A stretch of DNA of 64,000 bases from Caulobacter segnis (GCF_019931575.1 NZ_CP082923.1:744001-808000); one strand, 5' to 3'; shown: positions 38,101-46,453, numbered from the stretch's first letter. Made by a program: numbers and translations. Notes: generated by a model not told the origin, from the letters alone.

Positions 38101-38633
38101 AGGTCGCCGTCAGTGGTCCGGACGGCGCTCTGCCGCTGACCCGCGCGGCGGCGGTGAACCTCTACAAGCTGATGGCCTACAAGGACGAGTACGAGGTCGC
38201 GCGGCTCTATACCGACGGCCGGTTCGCGGCCGAGCTGGCCGGAACCTTCAAGGGCGGCAAGGCCAAGGTCTGGCTGTCGCCGCCGCTGCTGGCCCCCAAG
38301 GGGCCGGACGGCAAGCCGAAGAAGATCGCCTTCGGCGGCTGGATGCTGGACTTGGCCTTCCCGTTGATGGCCCGGATGAAGGGCCTGCGCGGCGGCGCGC
38401 TGGACATCTTCGGCCGCACCGAGGAGCGCCGGATGGAGCGCGGCCTGATCGCGTCCTACGAGGTCGCCCTCGACCACCTGGCCGCCGGCCTCTCGACCGA
38501 GCGCCTGCCCTTGGCCGTCAGGATCGCCGAGATCCCGCAACAGATCCGCGGCTACGGCCATGTGAAGGACGCCTCGGTGGTCACCGCCAAGGCGGCGGAG
38601 GAGAAGCTGTGGGCGCAGTGGGGCGGGAACTGA
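35190..38633 (+). CDS. Indolepyruvate ferredoxin oxidoreductase (fused alpha-beta-gamma type)
   Basis: 1147 residues, the size of bacterial fused IOR. The order is: a pyrimidine-binding/TPP region (GYLSGYRGSPLGGLDQQ; VVFQEGLNEDLAATAVWGSQQ), then KPFFCSGCPHNTSTKLPEGS, a TPP-binding GGEGLTWVGAAPF, an Fe-S binding block VCEGCGDCSVKSNCVSVEPL with further cysteines in CNQDYSCVEGFCPSF, and a gamma domain GVGGTGVTTVASILAMAAHIDG with GLAQKGGSVFSHVKIG. It decarboxylates aryl-pyruvates (from Trp, Phe, Tyr) to acyl-CoAs with ferredoxin reduction. GGAGGAAAA precedes the ATG. Controlled, by inference, by the divergent Lrp protein. Confidence 0.95.
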   Translation: MRHSEVTLDDKYVLEDGRAFITGVQALLRVLLDRKRLDRQAGLNTGGYLSGYRGSPLGGLDQQAARIKKLLTAHDVVFQEGLNEDLAATAVWGSQQANLFPGALYDGVFGMWYGKAPGVDRTGDVFKHANFAGTFPTGGVLAVAGDDHGCKSSTLPSQSEFAFQDFEMPVLSPADVQEVLDYGILGISLSRFSGLWTGMIALADTMDSGVTIDVSLDRHRIVVPDFAFPPGGLGIRLKDQPMEKERRMRLHKLPAALAFARANNIDRVVLGASHVRVGKARLGIVCQGQAYKDVLEAFTAMGMTLQEAADLGVSIYKVGMPWPLEPLGLRAFAAGLETLMVIEHKRALIEPQARAALYDLPAQARPRVIGKTDEKGGPLLSELGSLSVAEIALAIYDRLPDGPHMERARAYLNRVSAAGVAAVSLAADQARKPFFCSGCPHNTSTKLPEGSRALAGIGCHYMAGFNDPMTDLNTHMGGEGLTWVGAAPFTAEKHVFQNLGDGTYNHSGSLAIRGAIAAKANITYKLLYNDAVAMTGGQRAESGFTPAQITRQLAAEGVTRTVIVVDELERYQGVTDLAPGVEIFPRSDLMRVQEMLRDTAGVTVLLYDQTCATEKRRRRKRGAMPKATQRVFINPLVCEGCGDCSVKSNCVSVEPLATEFGRKRKINQSSCNQDYSCVEGFCPSFITLEGAENAQSKKVPAALTAESTPLPEFEPLHGVRKILFTGVGGTGVTTVASILAMAAHIDGRAGSVVDMTGLAQKGGSVFSHVKIGETEETIVGGRVPAASADVLIACDLLVAASPEGLSLYAKDRTRAFGNSDFAPTADFVTSRDIRFDSGAMARRVKGATSTFDACPAQHLAESQFGDAIYANMIMVGFAWQRGVIPVSSRALYRAIKLNGVDAEANLQAFELGRRVAHDPASVEVKEDKTPIPETMPLDDLIAHRIRELTAYQNAAYAQRYADKVAKVRKTEVAVSGPDGALPLTRAAAVNLYKLMAYKDEYEVARLYTDGRFAAELAGTFKGGKAKVWLSPPLLAPKGPDGKPKKIAFGGWMLDLAFPLMARMKGLRGGALDIFGRTEERRMERGLIASYEVALDHLAAGLSTERLPLAVRIAEIPQQIRGYGHVKDASVVTAKAAEEKLWAQWGGN

Positions 38634-38674
38634 CCACCCTGGCGTGGCGGGAGGTTCGTGCTAGGCTTCCCGCC

Positions 38675-38968
38675 ATGAACAAGCCCCTGAATCCGGTGAC
38701 CGTGACGCTCAGCGCCGAGGACGCCGCCGACCTGCAGGCGCGGGTCGAGCGCGGCGAGTTCGCGTCGCTGGACGAGGGCGTGGCGGCGGAACTGGCCGAG
38801 CTGAACTATCGGCGGGCGGCCGAGATCGTCGGCGGTTCGGAGAAGCTCGAGGCGCTGCTGGACCGGCTGGAGGCCGATGACGATCCATCCGCCGATGTCG
38901 ACGCCGAGGACTTCTTCAAAGAGCTCCGGGCGGGCCTGAAAGAGCGCCTGACGTCGTCTCGCGAGTGA
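38675..38968 (+). CDS. parD: ParD-like antitoxin
   Basis: 97 residues: an N-terminal ribbon-helix-helix (PVTVTLSAEDAADLQARVERGEFASLDEGVAAELAEL) and an acidic C-terminal tail (EADDDPSADVDAEDFFKELRAGLKERL), the usual toxin-binding region. The start at 38675 is chosen because it begins the RHH strand. It overlaps the toxin gene as GTGA. It would repress its own operon and neutralise ParE. Confidence 0.85.
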   Translation: MNKPLNPVTVTLSAEDAADLQARVERGEFASLDEGVAAELAELNYRRAAEIVGGSEKLEALLDRLEADDDPSADVDAEDFFKELRAGLKERLTSSRE

Positions 38969-39240
38969 AGCGGCAACTCGTCATTTCCGCGGAGGCTCGG
39001 CGCGATCTGCTGCGCATCCGCGACTACATCGCCGACGACAATCCGGACCGGGCCGAAACCTATGTCGAAGAGCTGTTGGCGCGTTGCATCGCCATCGCCG
39101 ACTTTCCGCTGGCGGCGCCGGAGACATTGCGCCGTAAGGGCTGGCGCGTTGTTCCATACGGCTTCTACATGATCTTCTACACGGTGACGGAGCGGCGGGT
39201 CCGTATCCGCGCCGTCAAGCATTCGGCGACCCTGCAATGA
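38965..39240 (+). CDS. parE: ParE/RelE-superfamily toxin
   Basis: 91 residues: VISAEARRDLLRIRDYIADDNPDRAETYVEELLARC, then a strand region ETLRRKGWRVVPYGFYMIFYTVTERRVRIRAVKHSA, the complete ParE fold. It starts at GTG overlapping the antitoxin stop. Its own stop overlaps the ATG of the following FAD oxidase (ATGA, 39237-39240), an unusual coupling of a toxin to a metabolic gene. No inactivating change is visible. Confidence 0.9.
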   Translation: MKRQLVISAEARRDLLRIRDYIADDNPDRAETYVEELLARCIAIADFPLAAPETLRRKGWRVVPYGFYMIFYTVTERRVRIRAVKHSATLQ

Positions 39241-40355
39241 CCCAAGACTTTGATTTCGACGCCGTGGTCGTCGGCGCTGGCGCTGTCGGCCTCGCCTGCG
39301 GATACGCCCTCGCCAAGCGCGGCCTGGTCGTCGCGGTGCTGGAGGAGCAGGCCCACATCGGTCAGGGCGTGTCGTCGCGCAATTCCGAGGTTATCCACGG
39401 CGGGCTCTACTATCCGACCGGGTCGCTGAAGGCCAAGCTGTGCGTCCAGGGGCGGCGGCAGCTCTATGCCTTCCTCGACCTGCACGGCGTCGCCTACAAG
39501 CGCTGCGGCAAGCTGGTGGTGGCGACCTCGGAGGACGAGATTCCGCGTCTCGACGCCATCTGGGACCAGGCCCTGGCCAATGACGTCGAGGGGATGGAGC
39601 GGCTGACCGGCGAGCAGGCGCGGGCGCTGGAGCCCGGCCTCAACGCCCACGCGGCGCTGCTGTCGCCGCAGAGCGGGGTCTTCGCCAGCCACGACTACAT
39701 GCTGGCCTTGCAGGGCGAGATCGAGGCGGCTGGCGGGGCGGTGGTGTTGAACACGCCGTTCGAGCGCGCCGAACCGTTCCAGGCCGGCGGCTTCAAGGTG
39801 CGGGCGGGCGGGGCGGATCCGACCAGCCTGACCTGCCGCCTTCTGGTCGCCGCGCCCGGCCTGTCGTCGCAGGACGTCGCCGGCCGCATCGACGGCTTTC
39901 CCGCCGACGCCATTCCCAAGGCCCACTACGGCAAGGGCGTCTATTTCCGCCTTACCGGCAAGGCCCCGTTCCAGCGCCTGATCTATCCGCCGCCGATCCA
40001 CGGGGCGCTGGGCACCCACTACCGCAACGACCTGGGCGGCCAGGCGGTGTTCGGTCCGGACCTGGAATATGTGCCCGCGCCCGACTATTCGGTCGATCCC
40101 GGCCGGGCCGAGGCCTTCGCGGCCTATATCCGCAAGTTCTGGCCGGGCCTGCCCGACGGCGCCCTGCAGCCCGACTACGCCGGCGTGCGGCCCAAGCTGC
40201 ACGGTCCGGACGAGCCCCAGCCCGACTTCCAGCTGCGCGGCGCCGAGGACCATGGCCTGACCGGCCTGATGGCCCTGTTCGGCATCGAGAGCCCCGGCCT
40301 GACCAGCTCGCTGGCGATCGGCGAAGAGGTCGCGGGCCGCCTGCTGGGCGCATGA
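39237..40355 (+). CDS. FAD-dependent oxidoreductase, L-2-hydroxyglutarate oxidase (LhgO)-like
   Basis: 372 residues of the DAO family. The Rossmann FAD motif is VVVGAGAVGLACGYALAKRGLVVAVLEEQ, and SSRNSEVIHGGLYYPTGSLKAKLCVQGRR is the strong LhgO-type block following it. The C-terminal FAD contact is LFGIESPGLTSSLAIGEEVAG. It probably oxidises L-2-hydroxyglutarate or a related 2-hydroxy acid to the 2-oxo acid, passing electrons to quinone. It is co-translated with parDE through an ATGA overlap. Confidence 0.9.
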   Translation: MTQDFDFDAVVVGAGAVGLACGYALAKRGLVVAVLEEQAHIGQGVSSRNSEVIHGGLYYPTGSLKAKLCVQGRRQLYAFLDLHGVAYKRCGKLVVATSEDEIPRLDAIWDQALANDVEGMERLTGEQARALEPGLNAHAALLSPQSGVFASHDYMLALQGEIEAAGGAVVLNTPFERAEPFQAGGFKVRAGGADPTSLTCRLLVAAPGLSSQDVAGRIDGFPADAIPKAHYGKGVYFRLTGKAPFQRLIYPPPIHGALGTHYRNDLGGQAVFGPDLEYVPAPDYSVDPGRAEAFAAYIRKFWPGLPDGALQPDYAGVRPKLHGPDEPQPDFQLRGAEDHGLTGLMALFGIESPGLTSSLAIGEEVAGRLLGA

Positions 40356-40441
40356 CAAATCGTTCATGCGGCTAAGCTCTTGGCCGCGCCGCCGCGCGTG
40401 CTAGCAATTCCGTCTTCGGAATTTAGGGCGAGGGGCGTCCC

Positions 40442-43400
40442 ATGGGTCTCGGGTTCAAGGCGCTGCTAGGCGCGGTGTCGGCGGTCGCGCTGGGCGTGGC
40501 CACATCGTCCTCGGCCCTGGCCGCCCAGGCCCTACCGTCGTTCGCCGAGCCGGCCCTGTCGCCGGATGGCGGCGAGATCGCCTTCGCCTCGGGCGGCGAC
40601 CTCTGGACCGTTCCAGCCGCCGGCGGTCAGGCTCGCCTGCTGGTCACCGACGAGGCCACCGAGTCCCGGCCGCTGTACGCGCCCGACGGCAAGTCGCTGG
40701 CCTTCGTTTCCACGCGTTCGGGCGTGGCCAATCTCTACGTGCTCACCCTGGCCACTGGCGAGGTGCGCCGCCTGACCTTCGGCGACAGTCCCGAGACGCT
40801 GGACGGCTGGTCGCGCGATGGGAAGTGGATCTACTTCACCTCGGGCGTGAATGATGTCGCGCGCCAGGGCGACATCTTCCGCGTGGCCGCTTTGGGGGGC
40901 ACCCCTCTTGAAGTAAGCCGCGAGCGCTATCTGAACGAATACGAGAGCGCGCCGTCGCCGGACGGGCGCTCGGTCGCCCTGGTCGCGCGGGGCCTATCGA
41001 ACCAGCAGTGGTGGCGCAACGGCCATTCGCACATCGACGAGAGCGAGGTGTGGCTGAAGCCGATAGATGGGTCCGGCTACCAGAAGCTGCTGCCATCAAG
41101 TGACAAGGGGGGCGGCGCCAAGCGCGCCTGGCCGATGTGGAGCCCCGACGGCAAGGCGCTCTGGTACATGAGCGACGAGGGCGGGACCGAGAACCTGTGG
41201 CGCCTGCCGCTCGGCGGTCAGCCTCAGCAGGTCACCCGCTTCACCGACGGCCGCGTGCTGTGGCCGACCATCGGCTATGATGGCCGGACCATCGTCTTCG
41301 AGCGCGACTTCGCCGTCTGGCGCCTGGACACCGCCTCCGGCCAGGCGACCAAGGTCGCGATCGCCCTGCACGGCGCGCCCGCGGCGGCCGGCGAGAGCCA
41401 CAAGAACGAGACCAGCTTCGATGCCCTGGCCCTGTCGCCAGACGGCAAGAAGGCCGCGATCGTCGCGCATGGCGAGCTCTTCGCGGTGTCGACCAAGGAC
41501 GGCGGCGCGGCCCAGCGCGTCACCCGCACCCCGATCCTGGAGCGCGACCCGGTGTGGTCGCCCGACAGCAAGCGGCTGATCTATGTCTCCGAACGCGACC
41601 GATCGGCCAACATCTACGCCTACGACTTCGCGACGGGTCAGGAGACGGCCCTGACCACCGGCGGCGCGCGCAACACGGTCCCGACTTGGTCGCCGGACGG
41701 CAAGGTCCTGGCCTATGTCCGCGACGGCAAGGAGGTCCGAGCTCTGACCTTCGACCCGACGGGCAAGGTCGCCAGCGACCGGGTGCTGTTCTCCGGTGCG
41801 CTGGGCGGGTTCGACGACACGCCGCTGACCTGGTCGCCCGACAGCCGCTGGGTCGCCTTCACCGTCACCGACCGCAAGGCGTTCGACAACGTCAACGTCG
41901 TGTCGCTGGATGGCGGGGCGGCGCGGCCGGTGACCTTCCTGGCCAACGGCCAGGTCGGCAAGGTCGCCTGGTCGCCGGACGGCAAGTACCTGCTGGTCGA
42001 CATGGGCCAGCGCAGCGAGGACGCCAAGATCCTGCGCGTCGACCTGCTGCCCAACGTGCCCAAGTACCGCGAGGACGCCTTCCGCGATCTCTTCAAGCCG
42101 GCCGATGCGCCCGACAAGCCGGCCCCAGGCCCGGACTCCAAGGCCGAGCCCGCCAAGGCCGAGACGCCGCCGAAACCTGTCGCGGACGCCAAGCCGGCCG
42201 CGCCGAAGAAGAAGGTCGAGCCGGTCCGCATCGTCTTCGATGGCCTCCGCGAGCGGGCGACCTACCTGCCGCTGGGCATGGATGTCGGCGACCCGCTGAT
42301 CAGCCCCGACGGCAAGACCCTGGTGTTCCGCGCCCGCCAGGCCGGCCAGACCAACTTCTACACCTGGAACCTGGACGAACTGGCCAAGGAGCCGCCGGTC
42401 CCGGTGCAGCTGACCTCGACCCGCAAGCCCAAGGGCGACATCGCCTTCACGCCCGACAGCAAGGAGGTCTGGTTCCTGGAGGGCGGGACGATCGTCTCCT
42501 CGCCGATCGACCAGCCCAAGCCCAAGCCGCTGGCGGCCAACGCCGAGCTGGACGTCGACTTCGACGTCGAGAAGACCGTGGTCTTCGAGCAGGCCTGGGG
42601 GATCCTGAACCGGGGCTTCTACGACCCGAAGTTCCACGGCGCGAACTGGGAGCAGCTGCGCCAGCGCTGGGAGCCTTACATCGCCGGCACGCGCACGGGC
42701 GACGAATTGCGCCGCAACATCAACCTGATGATCGGCGAGCTGAACGCCTCGCACTCGGGGATCAACAAGCCGGCCGATCCGGCGGCGCCGATGGTGCGGG
42801 CGGCCAATCTGGGCCTGCGCTTCGATCGCGGGGCGGCCGAGGCCGGCAAGGGCCTGTTGATCCGCGAGGTGATCGCCCTGGGCCCGGCGGCGCTGGAAGG
42901 CTCGATCAAGCCGGGCGAGACCCTGGTCGCGGTCAATGGCGAGACGCTGTCGCCCGGCGTCAATCTGGACAAGCTGCTGCGCGGCGCGGCGGGCAAGCGC
43001 ACGGTGCTGACCGTAGCCGACCCGGCCGGCAAGTCGCGCGAGGCTATCGTGCGGCCGGTTTCGACCGCCACGGCCACGGGGCTGCTGTATCGCCAGTGGG
43101 TCAACGACCGCCGGGCCTATGTCGACAAGGTCAGCGGCGGCCAGCTGGGCTATGTCCACATCGCCGACATGTCCGACGCCGCGCTGGCCCAGCTCTATAT
43201 CGACCTGGACGCCCAGAACCAGGGCAAGCAGGGCGTGGTCATCGACGTGCGCAACAACAACGGCGGCTACGTCAACGGCCACGTGCTCGACGTCTTCGCG
43301 CGCCGCAACTACCTGATGATGACCCCGCGCGACCGCTTCCCCGTGCCGTCGCGCCAGAACCTGGGCCAGCGGGCCCTGGGCCTGCCGACCGTGCTGGTCA

Positions 43401-43687
43401 CCAACGAGTCGTCGCTGTCCGACGCCGAGGACTTCACCGAAGGTTACCGGTCGCTGGGCCTGGGCAAGGTGGTCGGCAAGCCGACCGCCGGCTGGATCAT
43501 CTTCACCGGCGGTCGCCAGCTGATCGACGGCTCGGTGGTGCGCCTGCCGTTCATCCGCATCGACGACCTGCGCGGCCAGAACATGGAGCTCAATCCCCGG
43601 CCGGTGGACCTGGACGTCGACCGCCCGCTGGGCGAGGCCGGCGACGCGCAGCTGGACGCGGCGGTGAAGGTGCTGCTGGGGCGGTAG
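40442..43687 (+). CDS. Tricorn-like S41 peptidase
   Basis: 1081 residues with a signal peptide (AVSAVALGVATSSSALA). Residues about 30-690 are WD40/TolB-like beta-propeller repeats (PALSPDGGEIAFASGGDLW; VWSPDSKRLIYVSERD; TWSPDSRWVAFTVTD), with a charged insert KPADAPDKPAPGPDSKAEPA near 555. A tricorn core domain (AWGILNRGFYDPKFHGANWEQ), a PDZ domain (LREVIAL-type, about 790-870) and an S41 protease domain follow. The nucleophile is the serine in VTNESSLSDAEDFTEGYR. It degrades peptides in the periplasm. A GAGGGG site precedes the ATG. It ends at a GC hairpin. Confidence 0.93.
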   Translation: MGLGFKALLGAVSAVALGVATSSSALAAQALPSFAEPALSPDGGEIAFASGGDLWTVPAAGGQARLLVTDEATESRPLYAPDGKSLAFVSTRSGVANLYVLTLATGEVRRLTFGDSPETLDGWSRDGKWIYFTSGVNDVARQGDIFRVAALGGTPLEVSRERYLNEYESAPSPDGRSVALVARGLSNQQWWRNGHSHIDESEVWLKPIDGSGYQKLLPSSDKGGGAKRAWPMWSPDGKALWYMSDEGGTENLWRLPLGGQPQQVTRFTDGRVLWPTIGYDGRTIVFERDFAVWRLDTASGQATKVAIALHGAPAAAGESHKNETSFDALALSPDGKKAAIVAHGELFAVSTKDGGAAQRVTRTPILERDPVWSPDSKRLIYVSERDRSANIYAYDFATGQETALTTGGARNTVPTWSPDGKVLAYVRDGKEVRALTFDPTGKVASDRVLFSGALGGFDDTPLTWSPDSRWVAFTVTDRKAFDNVNVVSLDGGAARPVTFLANGQVGKVAWSPDGKYLLVDMGQRSEDAKILRVDLLPNVPKYREDAFRDLFKPADAPDKPAPGPDSKAEPAKAETPPKPVADAKPAAPKKKVEPVRIVFDGLRERATYLPLGMDVGDPLISPDGKTLVFRARQAGQTNFYTWNLDELAKEPPVPVQLTSTRKPKGDIAFTPDSKEVWFLEGGTIVSSPIDQPKPKPLAANAELDVDFDVEKTVVFEQAWGILNRGFYDPKFHGANWEQLRQRWEPYIAGTRTGDELRRNINLMIGELNASHSGINKPADPAAPMVRAANLGLRFDRGAAEAGKGLLIREVIALGPAALEGSIKPGETLVAVNGETLSPGVNLDKLLRGAAGKRTVLTVADPAGKSREAIVRPVSTATATGLLYRQWVNDRRAYVDKVSGGQLGYVHIADMSDAALAQLYIDLDAQNQGKQGVVIDVRNNNGGYVNGHVLDVFARRNYLMMTPRDRFPVPSRQNLGQRALGLPTVLVTNESSLSDAEDFTEGYRSLGLGKVVGKPTAGWIIFTGGRQLIDGSVVRLPFIRIDDLRGQNMELNPRPVDLDVDRPLGEAGDAQLDAAVKVLLGR

Positions 43688-43693
43688 ATCAGA

Positions 43694-43716
43694 ATCCTCC
43701 CCCAGCGGGGGAGGAT
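43694..43716. repeat. GC hairpin after tricorn-like gene
   Basis: Perfect 10-bp arms ATCCTCCCCC and GGGGGAGGAT around AGC, 7 bp after the peptidase stop. It resembles the dispersed C/G-run hairpins of this window and may end transcription, but no T-run follows. Confidence 0.65.
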
Positions 43717-43757
43717 CAGAAGTCTCGGCTCCCGCGTTGACATCACGGTCGCCCCCC

Positions 43758-44849
43758 ATGATGGTCCCGGCCCGCAACGCCGCCTCGGAGCCCGCCTTGA
43801 CCAACATCCTGCACGCCATGCTGGGCAAGGGCCTGGGCGGTCTTGAGCAGGTGTTCCTAGACTACCAGCCGATCCTCGAAGCCTGGGCGGCCAGGCGCGG
43901 CGGCAAGTGCGTGGGCGTGGTGCGCAAGGGCGGCAAGGTCGCCGCGCGCGAGGCCGGGCGGACGCCGCCGCTGGTCGTCATGCCGGCCTTCACCGACTGG
44001 GACCCGCTGACCCTGGGCGCGGCCAAGGGCGTTGTGCGCGCGGCCGCGCCGGACCTGATCCTCAGCCACGGCCAGCGGCCGGCGCGGGTGTTCGGCAAGG
44101 CGGCCCCCGCCGGCGCGATCCAGGCCGTCTGCCTGCACAAGCCCGTGTTCGACGTCGCGCCCGGCGTCCACTACCTGGCCGTCGGCCGGCACCTGGCGCG
44201 ATTGGCGATCGAGCGCGGCGCGCCCGAGGACCACGTCTGGTTCATCCCCAATTCGGTCAAGGCCCCGACCGCCCGCGCCACGCCGTTCGCGCGCGCCGAG
44301 GGCCAGCCGGTGAAGATCGTCGCCGCCGGCCGCCTGCATTCCAAGAAGGGCTTCGACGTCCTGATCCAGGCGGTGGGCAAGCTGCGCGCCTGGGACTTCG
44401 ACGTCACCTGCGAGATCGCCGGCGAGGGCGAGGAGCGCGACGACCTGGAGGGCCTGATCCGCGAGCTGGACCTGGATCCTTGCGTCAAGCTGACCGGCTG
44501 GACCGACGATGTCGCCGGCTTCCTGGCGACCGGCGACCTCTTCGCCTTCCCCTCGCACCAGGAAGGGTTCCCGCTGACCCTGCTGGAGGCCATGTCCGTC
44601 GGTCTGCCGGTGGTGGCGACCGAGATCGATGGGCCGGACGAGATCCTCGAGGAAGGCGTCAACGGCCGTCTGGTGCCCGACGACGATCCCGACCGCCTGG
44701 CCGAGGCCCTGGGCGAACTGATCAGCGACCGCGAGACCGCCAGGCGTCTGGGCGCGGCCGCGCGGGAGCTAGTGCTGAGCGACTATGGGCCGGGCGAGCT
44801 GGCGCGACGCTTGGAAGCGGCGCTCGACGGAATGCTTTCCCGGGGTTGA
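43758..44849 (+). CDS. Glycosyltransferase family 4 (GT-B)
   Basis: 363 residues. The N-terminal domain has HAMLGKGLGGLEQVFLDYQPIL. The C-terminal nucleotide-sugar domain shows PVKIVAAGRLHSKKGFDVLIQAVGKL and the E-x7-E motif in FPSHQEGFPLTLLEAMSVGLPVVATEIDGPDEIL. It transfers a sugar from an NDP-sugar to a cell-surface glycan or lipid. It starts at one of two adjacent ATGs (43758 or 43761). It stands apart from other envelope genes, directly before a tRNA. Confidence 0.9.
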   Translation: MMVPARNAASEPALTNILHAMLGKGLGGLEQVFLDYQPILEAWAARRGGKCVGVVRKGGKVAAREAGRTPPLVVMPAFTDWDPLTLGAAKGVVRAAAPDLILSHGQRPARVFGKAAPAGAIQAVCLHKPVFDVAPGVHYLAVGRHLARLAIERGAPEDHVWFIPNSVKAPTARATPFARAEGQPVKIVAAGRLHSKKGFDVLIQAVGKLRAWDFDVTCEIAGEGEERDDLEGLIRELDLDPCVKLTGWTDDVAGFLATGDLFAFPSHQEGFPLTLLEAMSVGLPVVATEIDGPDEILEEGVNGRLVPDDDPDRLAEALGELISDRETARRLGAAARELVLSDYGPGELARRLEAALDGMLSRG

Positions 44850-44893
44850 TGCGAAGCGCGCTCGGGAGTATGACCCCCGTCCGTCCTGGCGAT

Positions 44894-44970
44894 GGCTGGG
44901 TAGCTCAGATGGTTAGAGCGGTGGATTCATAACCCACAGGTCGGCGGTTCGATCCCGCCCCCCGCCACCA
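44894..44970 (+). tRNA. tRNA-Met (anticodon CAT), elongator type
   Basis: Full cloverleaf of 77 nt with encoded CCA. D arm GCTC/GAGC, anticodon loop TTCATAA with CAT at 44928-44930, T arm GGCGG-TTCGATC-CCGCC. Two stems have mismatches: U4-C69 in the acceptor (44897/44963) and A31-C39 closing the anticodon loop (44925/44933). It lacks the three G-C pairs of initiator tRNA. Lysidine-modified tRNA-Ile(CAT) cannot be fully ruled out from the anticodon, but the body resembles tRNA-Met. Pairing flanks occur on both sides. Confidence 0.9.
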
Positions 44971-45039
44971 CCAGGACGGTAAATCTCCTTGAAATTCGAG
45001 AGCTTGGAACGTCGCTTCGGCGTCGCTCGTTGTCGCGTC

Positions 45040-45501
45040 ATGGCTCGCGCGCCCAGGGTCTTCACGTGGTCGGATGGCTTTCACCGCTACACCGTGGCGG
45101 CGACGTCGCGCGCCAAGGCGCTAGCGGCCTGGGAGACCGATCGCGATCTCTTCAAGGAAGGCGTGGCCGAGGAGGCGCCGGACGCTCCCGACGCCAAGGC
45201 CGCCCTAGCCGCGCCCGGCGTGGTGATCCGACGGGCCGAGGGCGGGCTGAAGTCGGCCGTCGACAAGCTGCCTAAGCCCAAGACCAGGAAGGTCGACGGC
45301 GCCGCCGAGGCCAGGCGGAAGAAGGCGCTGGCCGAAGCGCTGGCGGCGCTGGAAGCGGCGGAAGCCGAGCATCGCGACGCCGAGGCCAACCTTGAGCATC
45401 GCCGCCGTGACCTCGACGCGGAGGCCGCCGCGCTCAGCGACTCCTGGACGACGCGCCGAGCGTCGCTGGAGCGGGCGATCCGACGTCAGCGACCGCGATA
45501 G
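45040..45501 (+). CDS. Unknown small protein with C-terminal coiled coil
   Basis: 153 residues. The N-terminal part RVFTWSDGFHRYTVAATSRAKALAAWETDRDLFKEG is a compact conserved-looking module. The C-terminal part (ARRKKALAEALAALEAAEAEHRDAEANLEHRRRDLDAEAAAL) is a long coiled coil. The ATG at 45040 starts right before the conserved part; a TTG at 44989 also lies in frame. The last 68 bp overlap the converging glycerophosphodiesterase gene, so the two transcripts are antisense at their 3' ends. No family recognised. Confidence 0.7.
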   Translation: MARAPRVFTWSDGFHRYTVAATSRAKALAAWETDRDLFKEGVAEEAPDAPDAKAALAAPGVVIRRAEGGLKSAVDKLPKPKTRKVDGAAEARRKKALAEALAALEAAEAEHRDAEANLEHRRRDLDAEAAALSDSWTTRRASLERAIRRQRPR

Positions 45502-46453
45502 AGGTCGGCACGTGGCCGCGCAGGCCGCGATGGTCCAGATAGTCGAGCAGGGCGGCGGGATAGTCGGTCTGGACGATGCTGACCCCCTGGTCGATCAGCC
45601 GGCCCCAGGCCCTGTCCGGATCGCGCAGCGCCTTGCGGTCGCCGGACTGGTCCAGCACGCCGCGCCAGCCCTTGGTGGCCAGGGTGTTGGTCCAGACGCG
45701 GATGCGGGCGGCGCGGGCCGCGTCGCGGACGGCGACGAAGCCCTGGCGCTTCAGGGCGACCATCTCTACCGCCGGGATCTGGCGGTCGCCGGACGCCTGG
45801 CGGGCGGTGATCTGGGCCAGGCCGAAGGCGCGCTTGGCCGCCTTGCTCGCCACCATCGGCATGAAGGCCAGGTCCCGGTACAGCGGCAGGTCGGCGATCG
45901 GCGGCGCGCCCAGCCGGGCCTTGGCCTTGAACAGCACCCAGTCGGCGGCGTCGGTCCGCCGCACGATCTCGGCGGCCTCGCCGGCCACCGGACCCTTGAG
46001 GTCGACATTGACCAGGATGCGGCCGCGCGCGGCGCGCAGGAACGCCTCCAGGGTCGGCGGCGCCTCGGTTCCGCCGTGGGCGTCCTTCAGGCGCAGGGCC
46101 TGGACCTCAGCCAGGGTGAGGTTGGAGACGCGGCCCTTGCCCTCGGTGGTCCGGTCGACCTTGGCGTCGTGCATCACGACGAGGACACCGTCGCGGGTGC
46201 GGCGCACGTCGATCTCGACCAGATCCACGCCCAGGGCGATGCAGCGCTCGAGGGCGGCCAGCGAATTCTCGGGGACGGACTGTTCGAAGCCGTGGCTGGG
46301 CGCGGGCTGGTGGCAGGCGCGGTGGGCGACCACCAGGACGCCGTCGCCGGCGTCGTAGAGCCGGTCGCGCAGGACGCCTGCGCCGGCCGGGGCGGCCGAA
46401 AGGGCCAGGACGCTGGCCAGGGCGGGCAGAAGAGCGGGCGCGCGACGTCGCAT
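45434..46453 (-). CDS. Glycerophosphodiester phosphodiesterase
   Basis: 339 residues with a signal peptide (RRRAPALLPALASVLALSAAPAGA), so exported. The GDPD TIM barrel has the catalytic VVAHRACHQPAPSHGFEQSVPENSLAALERCIALGVDLVEIDVRRTRDGVLVVMHD, with the two His, the metal Glu/Asp pair (EID) and HD. RILVNVDLKGP and VSIVQTDYPAALLDYL complete it. It cleaves glycerophosphodiesters to glycerol-3-phosphate. The ATG at 46453 has GGAGG in front; 46474 is an in-frame alternative. Confidence 0.92.
   Translation of the reverse strand: MRRRAPALLPALASVLALSAAPAGAGVLRDRLYDAGDGVLVVAHRACHQPAPSHGFEQSVPENSLAALERCIALGVDLVEIDVRRTRDGVLVVMHDAKVDRTTEGKGRVSNLTLAEVQALRLKDAHGGTEAPPTLEAFLRAARGRILVNVDLKGPVAGEAAEIVRRTDAADWVLFKAKARLGAPPIADLPLYRDLAFMPMVASKAAKRAFGLAQITARQASGDRQIPAVEMVALKRQGFVAVRDAARAARIRVWTNTLATKGWRGVLDQSGDRKALRDPDRAWGRLIDQGVSIVQTDYPAALLDYLDHRGLRGHVPTSIAVADVGSPAPATLGASSRSR

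Noticed and set aside
35139..38561. 1140-residue minus-strand frame opposite ior
   Set aside because: Another antisense shadow. The plus strand carries clear TPP and Fe-S motifs.
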